Source: Gammaproteobacteria bacterium (lineage in GTDB: Bacteria; Pseudomonadota; Gammaproteobacteria; Pseudomonadales; Azotimanducaceae). Taken from it: a stretch of DNA of 7,416 nt. This document shows positions 1 to 6,342 of the stretch, in pieces. The stretch spans positions 1 to 7,416 of the forward strand of contig JABIVN010000373.1 in assembly GCA_018667205.1 (NCBI GenBank), given 5' to 3'. Position 1 is the first letter of the stretch. Each line of letters starts with the position of its first letter. The notes beneath the pieces are model-generated. The model was not told the DNA's origin. It was given only the letters and a program-made list of their open reading frames with translations, and made no database searches. A program made the position numbers and the translations under genes.

Positions 1-2120
1 ACCCACAAGGCAACACCCACTGTGCTAAAGGCGTATCGGACACCGTCTTCCACCGACAAGCCGCGGTCTCGTCGTGCACGAATATATTTACTTAAAAAGT
101 GTACGGTATCATCCACCACGATGCCCATCGTGATGCCTAGCACCATCGATGTGGACATACCTACCTCACCCCTTAGCAGATACCAGACGCCAAAACCTAC
201 CATCCCGGGCAAAACGTTGGGCACAATAGAAATCAGGCCAATGCGCAGTGATCTTAAAGAGATCACAAGGATAATACTGATCAATACCAAGGCTATAAGC
301 GCGCCTTTAATACTCCCCGTCATCACTCTAATGCCAATGTGGGTAAACATCAGCGACATGCTGGACCCCTGCTGGACAAACTCCGGAGCATTATCCTGTA
401 GCCAACGCTTGGCACGTTCTTGAACGTCAATGAACTCTGGCGTGCCCATAGCTGCAAATGACACGCGCATTCGAGAAGACGACTTATCAAAATTTAACTG
501 ATTCGTTAGATCCAGCCCGAACGGTAGCGACAACTCGTATAATAATAAATACTGAGCCGCTAATTCCTGAGTACCGGGTAGCGTATAAAAAGCTTCATCA
601 TCACCATGCAGATTTTTATTCAACCGCTTAACGATATCGGTGTAGGTGCTAACATGCTTCACTTCGGGCTGTTGCCGATACCAGTTGGCGAAACTTTCAA
701 TGCGATTCAGGTAATCTGGATTGGACACGCCTTGTTCAAGGCCAGAGTCCAGGGAGTATTCGATCAGATAGAGGCCACCCAGATTCTTATCTAAAAAATC
801 CGTGTCTATTCTAAAATAATAGTCATCCTTGAAATACTCCGAGAACTTATCACTGATAACATTCATCGGCGCCAGCGCTAGAAGGCTCATCGCAATGACA
901 CTACTGACTATGAGTAAGTGATGACGCCGTTTGATGACCCAGTTGGCAAACTTGTTCATTGAGGTCACCGCAATCGACTTACTCGGCCTCACCCGATTAG
1001 GCAAAACATAAACAAGTGCTGGTAAAAACGTCACCGAATAGATGAACCCGAAGGCAACGCCAACTGCCACCATGTTACCAACGTCCTGAATAGGAGGAAC
1101 ATCAGCAAGGAAGTTAAGGCTGAGAAAACCAATACCCGTGCTGATACTCGTGAGAATGATGGGCTGTAGATTAAGGTCCAGGGCGTCATGCATGGACTCA
1201 TATTTTTGCCGCCCTTCGCGAATGCTCTGATAATAGCTAACCAATAAATGTATGCTGTGAGCCACAACCACGGTAAGGATAATCACCGGAGTGCTCGAGG
1301 ACATGCCAGAAATCTCTTGGCCCGTCCAACCAAAGAGTCCCATCGCTGATGTAATGCTGAGCAGCGTCACCGAAAACACGCCAAATAGGCCTGTATAGGA
1401 TCGAAGTAGCAAACCGATTAACACCAGCACAAATAGATACATTAACGGTGTTTGGGTAGACATATCCTTGGTTGCAGTGCTCGAGAATGCCGCGGATATC
1501 ATCACCGATCCAGTGACGTACACCTTGATGTCTGGGTGGGCAGCCATGATGTCTGCTTTTTTCTTCAAGGCCCAGTCACTTGCTTCTTGTTGAGGATCAC
1601 CCCCGGCGTCGCCAAAACCAAAATCCAGGTTCATACCTGCCACCTGACCATCGGCTGAGATTAAACGGTTCACAACCAAAGGCTCAGAGATAGCGATAAC
1701 CCGTTTTTTTTCTAACTGCGCTAACGAAAGCTGGTCCGGGAATTCAACCAGGTTCTCAACAACAAGGTCATCTTCTTGTGCATAGGTGTGTTGGTAGTTG
1801 GTCAGGGAGTCGACCCGGTTGACGTAAGCGGTGCGCCACGCTTCTTCGGTCAGTTCATCAATGATATTCAGCACCCGAGGGGTGAAGACCTTGCCGTCAT
1901 CAGGCGCGATGGCAAAGAAAATATTTTCTACTCGGGAGAAATTAGACTCAAGGTTTTCGAACGCTACTAGCTGGGGGTTGTCGGCACCAAAATTATCCCG
2001 TGGCTCAGTGGAAATAGAAATGAACTGCAGACCCCAGGAACAGATGCCCGCAACGACCAGCGTCGCTAAAATAATCGCCCAACGGAAACGCAAAATAAAA
2101 GTAGCAAAGTGAGCAGACAT
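1..2120 (-). CDS. RND-superfamily exporter (COG1033/MMPL-like), C-terminus cut by window edge
   Basis: Reading the minus strand from ATG at 2120-2118 gives 706 uninterrupted codons to the window edge, so the gene is intact but partial. By hydropathy, TM1 lies near residues 14-36, a periplasmic loop spans about 37-223, five TMs fall at about 224-373, TM7 is near 401-420, a second loop covers 421-602, and TMs follow from 603. This duplicated 1+5 / 1+5 layout is that of RND permeases. The second-half motif GIVVDDTVHFLSKY (about 666-679) is typical of COG1033 proteins; the matching first-half site reads VVVAHSIHLLV (284-294) and lacks the usual Asp. Family members run roughly 770-800 residues, so perhaps 60-90 are missing. 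An in-frame TAA lies 10 codons before the ATG, which fixes the start approximately; the Shine-Dalgarno is weak. Such proteins are inner-membrane, proton-driven exporters of lipids or hydrophobic compounds, but the substrate here is unknown. Confidence 0.92.
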   Translation of the reverse strand, partial: MSAHFATFILRFRWAIILATLVVAGICSWGLQFISISTEPRDNFGADNPQLVAFENLESNFSRVENIFFAIAPDDGKVFTPRVLNIIDELTEEAWRTAYVNRVDSLTNYQHTYAQEDDLVVENLVEFPDQLSLAQLEKKRVIAISEPLVVNRLISADGQVAGMNLDFGFGDAGGDPQQEASDWALKKKADIMAAHPDIKVYVTGSVMISAAFSSTATKDMSTQTPLMYLFVLVLIGLLLRSYTGLFGVFSVTLLSITSAMGLFGWTGQEISGMSSSTPVIILTVVVAHSIHLLVSYYQSIREGRQKYESMHDALDLNLQPIILTSISTGIGFLSLNFLADVPPIQDVGNMVAVGVAFGFIYSVTFLPALVYVLPNRVRPSKSIAVTSMNKFANWVIKRRHHLLIVSSVIAMSLLALAPMNVISDKFSEYFKDDYYFRIDTDFLDKNLGGLYLIEYSLDSGLEQGVSNPDYLNRIESFANWYRQQPEVKHVSTYTDIVKRLNKNLHGDDEAFYTLPGTQELAAQYLLLYELSLPFGLDLTNQLNFDKSSSRMRVSFAAMGTPEFIDVQERAKRWLQDNAPEFVQQGSSMSLMFTHIGIRVMTGSIKGALIALVLISIILVISLRSLRIGLISIVPNVLPGMVGFGVWYLLRGEVGMSTSMVLGITMGIVVDDTVHFLSKYIRARRDRGLSVEDGVRYAFSTVGVALW

Positions 2121-2209
2121 GAAGCCGCCAACGATCAACAAGCAGCCACATTACCGTGACTAGTATCACCGAGCAAGATATTACTAGCTGCTGGCAAACC
2201 GTAGACAGG

Positions 2210-2222
2210 AATAAGACTTATT
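2210..2222. promoter_or_regulatory. 13-bp palindrome upstream of the RND gene
   Basis: AATAAGACTTATT is a perfect inverted repeat of 6-bp arms around a single central base. It sits about 90 bp upstream of the RND start codon, a plausible place for a regulator site, but it is AT-rich and short, so chance is not excluded. No regulator can be named. Confidence 0.3.
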
Positions 2223-2426
2223 ACGCGGTATACCTAGGCTATCCGATCAACCCATGGTGTCGGTCAAACTGCGTATTCCTGAGAACACCAAAGAGCAGTT
2301 TTTTAAGGGACAAAGATTCCTGGCCTTGAATTCCCTGAGCCTTCACGGTGGTGATTCCACTGGCAGCACAGGAACGTGCCACCAGCTTCTCCAACTTTAA
2401 CTACCGGTATTAACTATGGGGATTTA

Positions 2427-2454
2427 ATAAGGGGTATTAAATAAGGGGTATTAA
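2427..2454. repeat. Exact 14-bp tandem duplication just after the SDR stop codon
   Basis: ATAAGGGGTATTAA occurs twice head to tail (2427-2440 and 2441-2454), directly abutting the SDR stop codon (2455-2457). More diverged, similar units of 13-14 bp continue to about 2400, with TTAAT-type cores recurring. The array puts many stop codons in several frames. It resembles a slippage product rather than a mobile element; no function can be assigned. Confidence 0.85.
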
Positions 2455-3144
2455 CTACCAGGGATGGATATCGCCATTCCACTTATAAAAATTACCTGAG
2501 TCTTCTTTGGTCAATCCCGCAACAACGTTTCGAATACCTGAGGCACTTTCCTCTGCGGTGATCTCGGCTTGTGGCCCACCCATATCGGTCTGGACCCAAC
2601 CAGGATGCATAACGGATACAATAATTGGATCTTGAGCCCAATCAAGTGACAGTATCTTGCCTACCTTGCCGACAGCCGCTTTCGTGCTTGAATAAATATA
2701 CATACCACCCATTGGCCAGGTGGAAGCACCCAACTGGCTAGAGAGAATCATAAAATTACCGTTACCGGAGGCAAGCAAATTGGGCTTGAAAGCTCGCGCC
2801 ACCAGAGCAGGGCCAATCGTGTTGGTATTAAGCGCGCTGTGCCAGGCTTCAATATCAAGATCATCCAAAGCTTGGCGACCACCACCGACTGCGCCGGCAA
2901 CGACTATCAGGGTATCAATCGCGCCTGCACCAATCTTCGCAGCAGCCGCGTCAATAGACGCCGGATCCGAGATATCCAGTTGCTCGATAGAAATATTATC
3001 TGAGCTGCTCGAAAGTGCATCCAACTGCTCTGCCGCACCGCTATCCCGAGCGCATGCAATCACTGTGTTTCCTTCTGCGGCGTATTGTTTCGCCAATTCC
3101 AAGCCGATACCACGTGTGGCGCCGACTATCATTACGGTAGACAT
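2455..3144 (-). CDS. Short-chain dehydrogenase/reductase, C-factor (CsgA)-like
   Basis: The 229-residue product is a complete classical-type SDR with a Rossmann fold. The nucleotide-binding motif GATRGIG is at 8-14, LDI near 56-58 should contact the adenine ring, VAGAVGG near 82-88 stands where NNAG usually is, N108 lies in the NxxG helix, S136 is in ILSSQLG, and Y151xxxK155 is the catalytic pair. The later stretch HPGWVQTDMGG (180-190) is characteristic of C-factor/sniffer-like SDRs. A cytosolic NAD(P)-dependent oxidoreductase is expected; the substrate cannot be read from sequence. The ATG at 3144 is chosen over an upstream in-frame start at 3228 because AAGGAA sits about 7 bases before it and the Rossmann strand begins right after it. 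Upstream lie a candidate promoter and an 18-bp palindrome. The RND gene downstream is 334 bases away, so cotranscription is doubtful. Confidence 0.93.
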   Translation of the reverse strand: MSTVMIVGATRGIGLELAKQYAAEGNTVIACARDSGAAEQLDALSSSSDNISIEQLDISDPASIDAAAAKIGAGAIDTLIVVAGAVGGGRQALDDLDIEAWHSALNTNTIGPALVARAFKPNLLASGNGNFMILSSQLGASTWPMGGMYIYSSTKAAVGKVGKILSLDWAQDPIIVSVMHPGWVQTDMGGPQAEITAEESASGIRNVVAGLTKEDSGNFYKWNGDIHPW

Positions 3145-3230
3145 ATTATATTTCCTTTTTACTGACTTCATTTTCAGGAGAATATCGGTGGGAACAAATA
3201 CTAATGATCCCAACCGGCTCAACTGCATTC

Positions 3231-3259
3231 GCTATACTTACCCTTAATGTAGCTGACTA
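3231..3259 (-). promoter_or_regulatory. Candidate sigma70 promoter for the SDR gene
   Basis: On the minus strand TAGTCA (3259-3254) and TATAGC (3236-3231) match the -35 and -10 consensus at four of six positions each, with an ideal 17-bp spacer. Initiation would fall near 3224, giving a leader of about 80 bases. The -35 box lies inside the palindrome at 3246-3263, so a protein bound there would block polymerase. Confidence 0.4.
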
Positions 3260-3263
3260 CATT
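3246..3263. promoter_or_regulatory. 18-bp palindromic operator candidate upstream of the SDR gene
   Basis: AATGTAGCTGACTACATT has perfect 7-bp arms (AATGTAG and CTACATT) around a 4-base centre. It lies about 102 bp upstream of the SDR start and covers the candidate -35 box. Arm length, centre length and placement fit a dimeric helix-turn-helix repressor such as a TetR-, MarR- or HxlR-type protein; no regulator gene is in the window, so the family is a guess. Confidence 0.5.
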
Positions 3264-3672
3264 TTCCTTTACAACTCGCCTTCCGACGCATTACCACGGC
3301 TGTTCTCCTCTTCTTAATGAGAATATAGCGCAGATCATGCGCGGTCTTTTTGAGGACCACAATTATGCACTGTTGAACATCGTTGGCAACAGACGGCTGG
3401 GTAGGTGCAAACCGGCATTTCTGCTTCGTTTTTGCCGTTCAGCGACGGACTCCGGCGCTTATCTCGCGCTCGCTTTACGGGACAATCCAATAACCCCGAT
3501 ATGAGCGCGTGACCTACACTTCTTCTGTGAAATCAGGCGTTATCAAGTCTCATGAGAATGCACGCACCTGGTTTAATGTTAACCCGCAGTCCGACGATAA
3601 CGGCGGGGTTCCTGCCAGGACCAAGCATCTGAACCCGTCAGGTTACTTAGACAAATTAACGAAAATCTGATT

Positions 3673-3702
3673 TCATAGAAGCGCCTATAAAATCTTCTAT
3701 GA
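3673..3702. promoter_or_regulatory. 9-bp inverted repeat at the VOC gene start: operator or RBS-hiding hairpin
   Basis: TCATAGAAG (3673-3681) and CTTCTATGA (3694-3702) are perfect inverted copies separated by 12 bases that contain TATAAA (3686-3691). The arms are 21 bp apart start to start, two helical turns, which suits a dimeric regulator. In RNA the stem could gain two U-G pairs (3671-3704 and 3672-3703), taking in most of the GAGGA at 3701-3705 that should serve as ribosome binding site for the GTG at 3711. Both DNA-level and RNA-level control are possible. Confidence 0.55.
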
Positions 3703-3710
3703 GGATACAC

Positions 3711-4250
3711 GTGAGCCAGTTAAACACTTCCCATTTGGACATCGTCCAGATCGCTTACCACGTAACAGATGTACGCGAGGCCGCAGCACGTATGCACCGG
3801 CAGTTTGGTGCCGGGCCTTTTATTCTCAGTGAAAATATCCTGCTTGAATCAGCAGAGCATCGGGGCGTGGCAACCGACTTCGTGCATACATCCGCCTATG
3901 GTCAGTGGGGCAAGGTGATGGTTGAACTGGTGAGCCAGGAGGACGAAAACCCGAACACGCCGTTCAGGGACATGTATACCAAGGATCAAGAGGGGTTGCA
4001 CCACACGGCCATCTTCGTTGATCATTTTGACACTGCAGTCAGCCAGTTTGGCGACTCAGGACTGGCCCTTGCTACCCGATGCAAGACAAAAACCGGAGGT
4101 GTTGAATTTGGGTTTATCGACGCGACGGCGACTCTGGGCCACATGATTGAGATCTACGAATCCAGTCCAACCTTGCTGGGTTTCTACGAACTGGTGAGAG
4201 TCATGTCCATTGACTGGGACGGTAAAGCGCTATTTGCCGACCCACGGTAA
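3711..4250 (+). CDS. VOC (glyoxalase-fold) family protein
   Basis: The 179-residue product has two beta-alpha-beta-beta-beta halves of the vicinal oxygen chelate superfamily, most like the Glyoxalase_4 / methylmalonyl-CoA epimerase-like group. Candidate metal ligands sit at the four standard places: the His of IAYHVTD, the Glu of VMVELVS, a His of GLHHTAIFV, and the Glu of GHMIEIYE, so a divalent-metal enzyme is likely. VOC enzymes include epimerases, isomerases, lyases and extradiol dioxygenases; the reaction here cannot be chosen. I take GTG 3711 as the start because GAGGA lies 5 bases upstream; the in-frame ATG at 3699 has no ribosome binding site and overlaps the inverted repeat, but a near-leaderless start there is possible. 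The gene is convergent with the MFS gene, whose stop is 31 bases away, and divergent from the SDR gene. Confidence 0.85.
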   Translation: MSQLNTSHLDIVQIAYHVTDVREAAARMHRQFGAGPFILSENILLESAEHRGVATDFVHTSAYGQWGKVMVELVSQEDENPNTPFRDMYTKDQEGLHHTAIFVDHFDTAVSQFGDSGLALATRCKTKTGGVEFGFIDATATLGHMIEIYESSPTLLGFYELVRVMSIDWDGKALFADPR

Positions 4251-4281
4251 ACAACGCCCGTATCAATAAGACGTTAAGTCA

Positions 4282-5631
4282 CTAAGATCCTTCACCAAGC
4301 GCCACTGCCCGGTTCCTTTCTTCCAGCTCTGCTCTCATTTCCGCGTGCCGCTCTTCCGTGATCGGATAATTCCAGATTATTGCGCAGGCACTCAGGTAGA
4401 AAACCGATGGAAACATCGCAAACAGAAACTTGAGCCCCCACAACTGCATCGGGGTGTTGAGTGCGGGCTCCATCGTGTTAAACCCGATGAGAGCCAGTGC
4501 AAAAAGTCCAATGCTGCTACCAACAGACGCCGCCGCTTTGTAGGTAAAGGAATAAGTTGAGAAAAACAATGCTGCCCTGTTCTCCCCGGTTGTCAGGGTA
4601 TCCAAATCAATCACATCGGCCTTCATAGAGTTCGGCAATGCAGCAAATCCACCTGCAGCGAACCCTGTCACAATAGTGATCGGCAGCATGTACCAGAAGT
4701 CTCCTTCGCCAAGGAACAGATAAAACGGATGTGCTAATCCAATCAGCGTGAAGCAGCCGACATAAGCCCTGTGTTTACCGATCTTCGTGGAAAGCCATAC
4801 CCAGAATGGAACCGCTGCCATGTTCGATAGGTAGAAAAAAGTCAGCATGTAAATGGCTTTGTCTTCGGCCCCAAGAACATAGGTAATAAAGAAAAGGTAA
4901 AGCGGCGTTGTTATCGATAGCGCCGTTGAGCTAACCATGAAGGCGATGATCAATCGCAGAAAGGGCTTGTTGCTGAACATCAGCTTCAAACCTTCTAAAA
5001 TCGGTGTGCGCGAACTGACGTACTCAGTCGGTTCGGGCACCTTTGTCACTGTAAAGAACACACAGACGGGCATGATCACCAGCATCGTGATGCCAACGAC
5101 CTGAAGCACCGCTGAAGTTCCTGTCATTGCAAAGAAAAAAGCGGCAATAACCGGGCCCAGCTGCGCCGCCAGGCTTCCGACCACACCCATCATCGATCTG
5201 ACGCCTGTGATTTTTGATCGTTCGTTATAATCTGGTGAAAGTTCGGCCGCCCATGCGTAATAAGGAATAATCATCATCGTCGTCGCAATCGACAGCGCAA
5301 ACATCCAAATGCCCATGTGCCAGGCCCCAGCGCCTTGCGGCGGCAGAAACAACTGATACACCGATAACATCATGATGGGTGTCGACAACACGATCCAGAA
5401 GCGACGGCGCCCCCAAGGGGTTGGGAAACGATCTGTTATATAACCAAAAAAAGGATCAGTGAAAACATCACTGACCCGGACAGCCAGCATGATGATCGCC
5501 GCAAGGCCAAGCGATACTCCCATCTCACCGGTATAGTACATAGGAATAAAAACGACCACTGGGAAGAGCGACATCGTGATCGGTAAATCAGTGAGTCCGT
5601 AATAGAAGAGTGTCTTGTTCTTAAGCGCCAT
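4282..5631 (-). CDS. MFS transporter of the GPH (MelB-like) cation symporter family
   Basis: This 449-residue membrane protein has about 12 hydrophobic segments. The early motif DVFTDPFFGYITDR (55-68) followed by WGRRRFW (73-79) is the signature of the glycoside-pentoside-hexuronide:cation symporters (MFS_2); in MelB the equivalent aspartates bind the coupling cation. The later segment ADVIDLDTLTTGENR (338-352) followed by the K365 region is the second family hallmark. Length is usual (about 440-480). The C-terminal tail (about 424-449) is charged and cytoplasmic. It should import a small solute, classically a sugar or glycoside, with Na+ or H+; the substrate is not evident, and no glycosidase gene lies alongside. 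The ATG at 5631 is followed directly by the family-typical N-terminus, with only a weak GAG-type ribosome binding site. The downstream 31-base gap to the VOC stop shows no clear terminator. Confidence 0.92.
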   Translation of the reverse strand: MALKNKTLFYYGLTDLPITMSLFPVVVFIPMYYTGEMGVSLGLAAIIMLAVRVSDVFTDPFFGYITDRFPTPWGRRRFWIVLSTPIMMLSVYQLFLPPQGAGAWHMGIWMFALSIATTMMIIPYYAWAAELSPDYNERSKITGVRSMMGVVGSLAAQLGPVIAAFFFAMTGTSAVLQVVGITMLVIMPVCVFFTVTKVPEPTEYVSSRTPILEGLKLMFSNKPFLRLIIAFMVSSTALSITTPLYLFFITYVLGAEDKAIYMLTFFYLSNMAAVPFWVWLSTKIGKHRAYVGCFTLIGLAHPFYLFLGEGDFWYMLPITIVTGFAAGGFAALPNSMKADVIDLDTLTTGENRAALFFSTYSFTYKAAASVGSSIGLFALALIGFNTMEPALNTPMQLWGLKFLFAMFPSVFYLSACAIIWNYPITEERHAEMRAELEERNRAVALGEGS

Positions 5632-5796
5632 AGGATCAGCTCGTCAATTGGAGTCTCTCGAGAATGACCTCAACAAGACCACATGTCGAGGCAGGGCAAC
5701 AACCAACATCACTATAAGTGCTACCGAGTTCACAGTCGCATCCATAAAAGGCATCACTGCGCTTCCAGCCAAAGGGTGTCACTAAAGCGGCTCGGT

Positions 5797-5828
5797 CAAC
5801 CCGGTTAGGCCAACCCGGTTAGGTCAAC
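5797..5828. repeat. 14-bp tandem duplication between MFS and globin genes
   Basis: CAACCCGGTTAGGC (5797-5810) is followed directly by CAACCCGGTTAGGT (5811-5824), identical at 13 of 14 positions, and then by CAAC, the start of a third unit. TCAAC recurs again at 5834-5838. The unit contains the palindrome AACCGGTT-like core ACCCGGTT. It lies in the 258-base spacer between two minus-strand genes; the rest of that spacer shows no gene. Confidence 0.85.
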
Positions 5829-5867
5829 TATTGTCAACGCTCTACCGCCCAAGAACGCCAGCAGCAA

Positions 5868-5886
5868 CGAGGTGCCAACTGCCTCG
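5868..5886 (-). terminator. Weak hairpin after the globin gene
   Basis: CGAGG and CCTCG form a 5-bp stem around a 9-base loop, 4 to 22 bases beyond the globin stop on the minus strand. There is no T-tract, so intrinsic termination is uncertain; it may only stabilise the transcript end. Confidence 0.25.
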
Positions 5887-5889
5887 CGG

Positions 5890-6276
5890 TTATCCCAAAT
5901 CAAACGCCTGCTCGAGTTCTTTTGCTCGCCTCAGCCAGGCCTCATCGAATTCCGGGCGCCAGGCTTCACCCACTGCGTCTTTTACAGCAATAACAAAGGC
6001 ATCGAACAGTTGACGATACATGCTGCTCTGAACGCTATAGGCGGTCTTGTGATTATTGTACTCAAACGCCACGTAGGCCGACTCTGCCGTCAGGTCATCT
6101 ACCATTAGGAGACGAGTAACCTCTTCCAGCATCCGTCCGAGCGTCAATTCATCCATGTGGGTCATCAGCGTTTCTGCGCCTGGGTTCATGCGAAAGAAGT
6201 GCTGATAAACCTGTCCGTAGAGGTCCGTATCGGAATCACTGAGCAATTCCAAAGATTCTGCAATAAGTTCGTTCAT
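5890..6276 (-). CDS. Small globin-like protein
   Basis: The 128-residue, all-helical product resembles single-domain bacterial globins of the Vitreoscilla/flavohaemoglobin type. Y24 in VYQHFF matches the B10 tyrosine, NP at 31-32 matches the HP of the B-C corner, H76 in NNHKTAYSV fits the proximal F8 histidine, and Y87 followed by GEAWxPEFxxAW (about 103-114) matches the G-H region. The usual CD1 phenylalanine is replaced by Met38. If it binds haem it would be a cytosolic O2/NO-binding or sensing protein; length is slightly below the normal 135-150. The ATG at 6276 is preferred to the adjacent TTG. The ribosome binding site is weak. It is divergent from the DsbA-like gene, sharing a 66-bp upstream region. 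Similarity is judged by motif only, so the globin call is good but not certain. Confidence 0.72.
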   Translation of the reverse strand: MNELIAESLELLSDSDTDLYGQVYQHFFRMNPGAETLMTHMDELTLGRMLEEVTRLLMVDDLTAESAYVAFEYNNHKTAYSVQSSMYRQLFDAFVIAVKDAVGEAWRPEFDEAWLRRAKELEQAFDLG

Positions 6277-6286
6277 CAATTCGCTT

Positions 6287-6313
6287 TTGCTTAAGATAGG
6301 GGCTCCTTATAAT
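6287..6313 (+). promoter_or_regulatory. Promoter candidate for the DsbA-like gene
   Basis: A perfect -10 box TATAAT lies at 6308-6313, with TTGCTT at 6287-6292 as a poor -35 and a short 15-bp spacer. Transcription would begin near 6320, about 23 bases before the ATG. The same AT-rich core read backwards gives TATAAG for the divergent globin gene, so the two promoters may overlap. Confidence 0.5.
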
Positions 6314-6342
6314 GCTCTCTTTAATCGAAAAAGGCCTGACCT

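Larger units (their letters stand above)
2121..2454. other. 334-base spacer between RND and SDR genes, no convincing gene
   Basis: This stretch separates two minus-strand genes. It contains two opposite short open frames over the same bases: plus 2254-2400 (48 codons from ATG) and minus 2239-2400 (53 codons, no ATG, bounded upstream by an in-frame TAG). Neither has a ribosome binding site or a recognisable domain, so they may be chance frames or a gene remnant. It also holds a 13-bp palindrome at 2210-2222 and a 14-bp tandem duplication at 2427-2454. I see no clear sigma70 promoter for the RND gene and no hairpin plus T-tract terminator for the SDR gene. Confidence 0.6.
3145..3710. other. 566-base divergent intergenic region between SDR and VOC genes
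   Basis: This region holds upstream sequences of both flanking genes. It carries an SDR promoter candidate (3231-3259), an 18-bp palindrome (3246-3263), a smaller inverted repeat with arms GCGCA/TGCGC at 3328-3342, and a 9-bp-arm inverted repeat at 3673-3702. The middle (about 3340-3660) includes a 55-codon plus-strand frame from ATG 3337 to TGA 3504 with no ribosome binding site or known domain, and a possible bulged hairpin with arms AACCCGC and GCGGGGTT around 3579-3610. I do not recognise a gene or structured RNA in the middle; it is long for a simple promoter region. Confidence 0.6.

Noticed and set aside
22..2112. Several plus-strand frames and one minus frame (1031-1267) within the RND region
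   Set aside because: They are shadows of the continuous 706-codon RND frame, which has family motifs throughout.
2239..2400. Opposed 53-codon (minus) and 48-codon (plus) frames in the RND/SDR spacer
   Set aside because: No ribosome binding site or known domain; the minus frame lacks an ATG. Kept only as a possible remnant.
3145..3228. 28-residue N-terminal extension of the SDR from an upstream start
   Set aside because: The internal ATG at 3144 has a good AAGGAA site and begins just before the Rossmann strand; the extension also crosses the likely leader.
2720..3247. 175-codon plus-strand frame antisense to the SDR gene
   Set aside because: It lies opposite a gene with intact catalytic motifs, has no recognisable domain, and is explained by codon bias of the SDR.
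3337..3504. 55-codon plus-strand frame from ATG
   Set aside because: No Shine-Dalgarno, no domain, basic and low-quality composition; not enough to call a gene.
3530..3615. Possible integron attC-like site
   Set aside because: GTTA-type cores and a hairpin are present, but the R'/R'' consensus does not match and there is no integrase or cassette arrangement.
5225..5416. 63-codon minus-strand frame inside the MFS gene
   Set aside because: It is out of frame within a clear transporter and has no features of its own.
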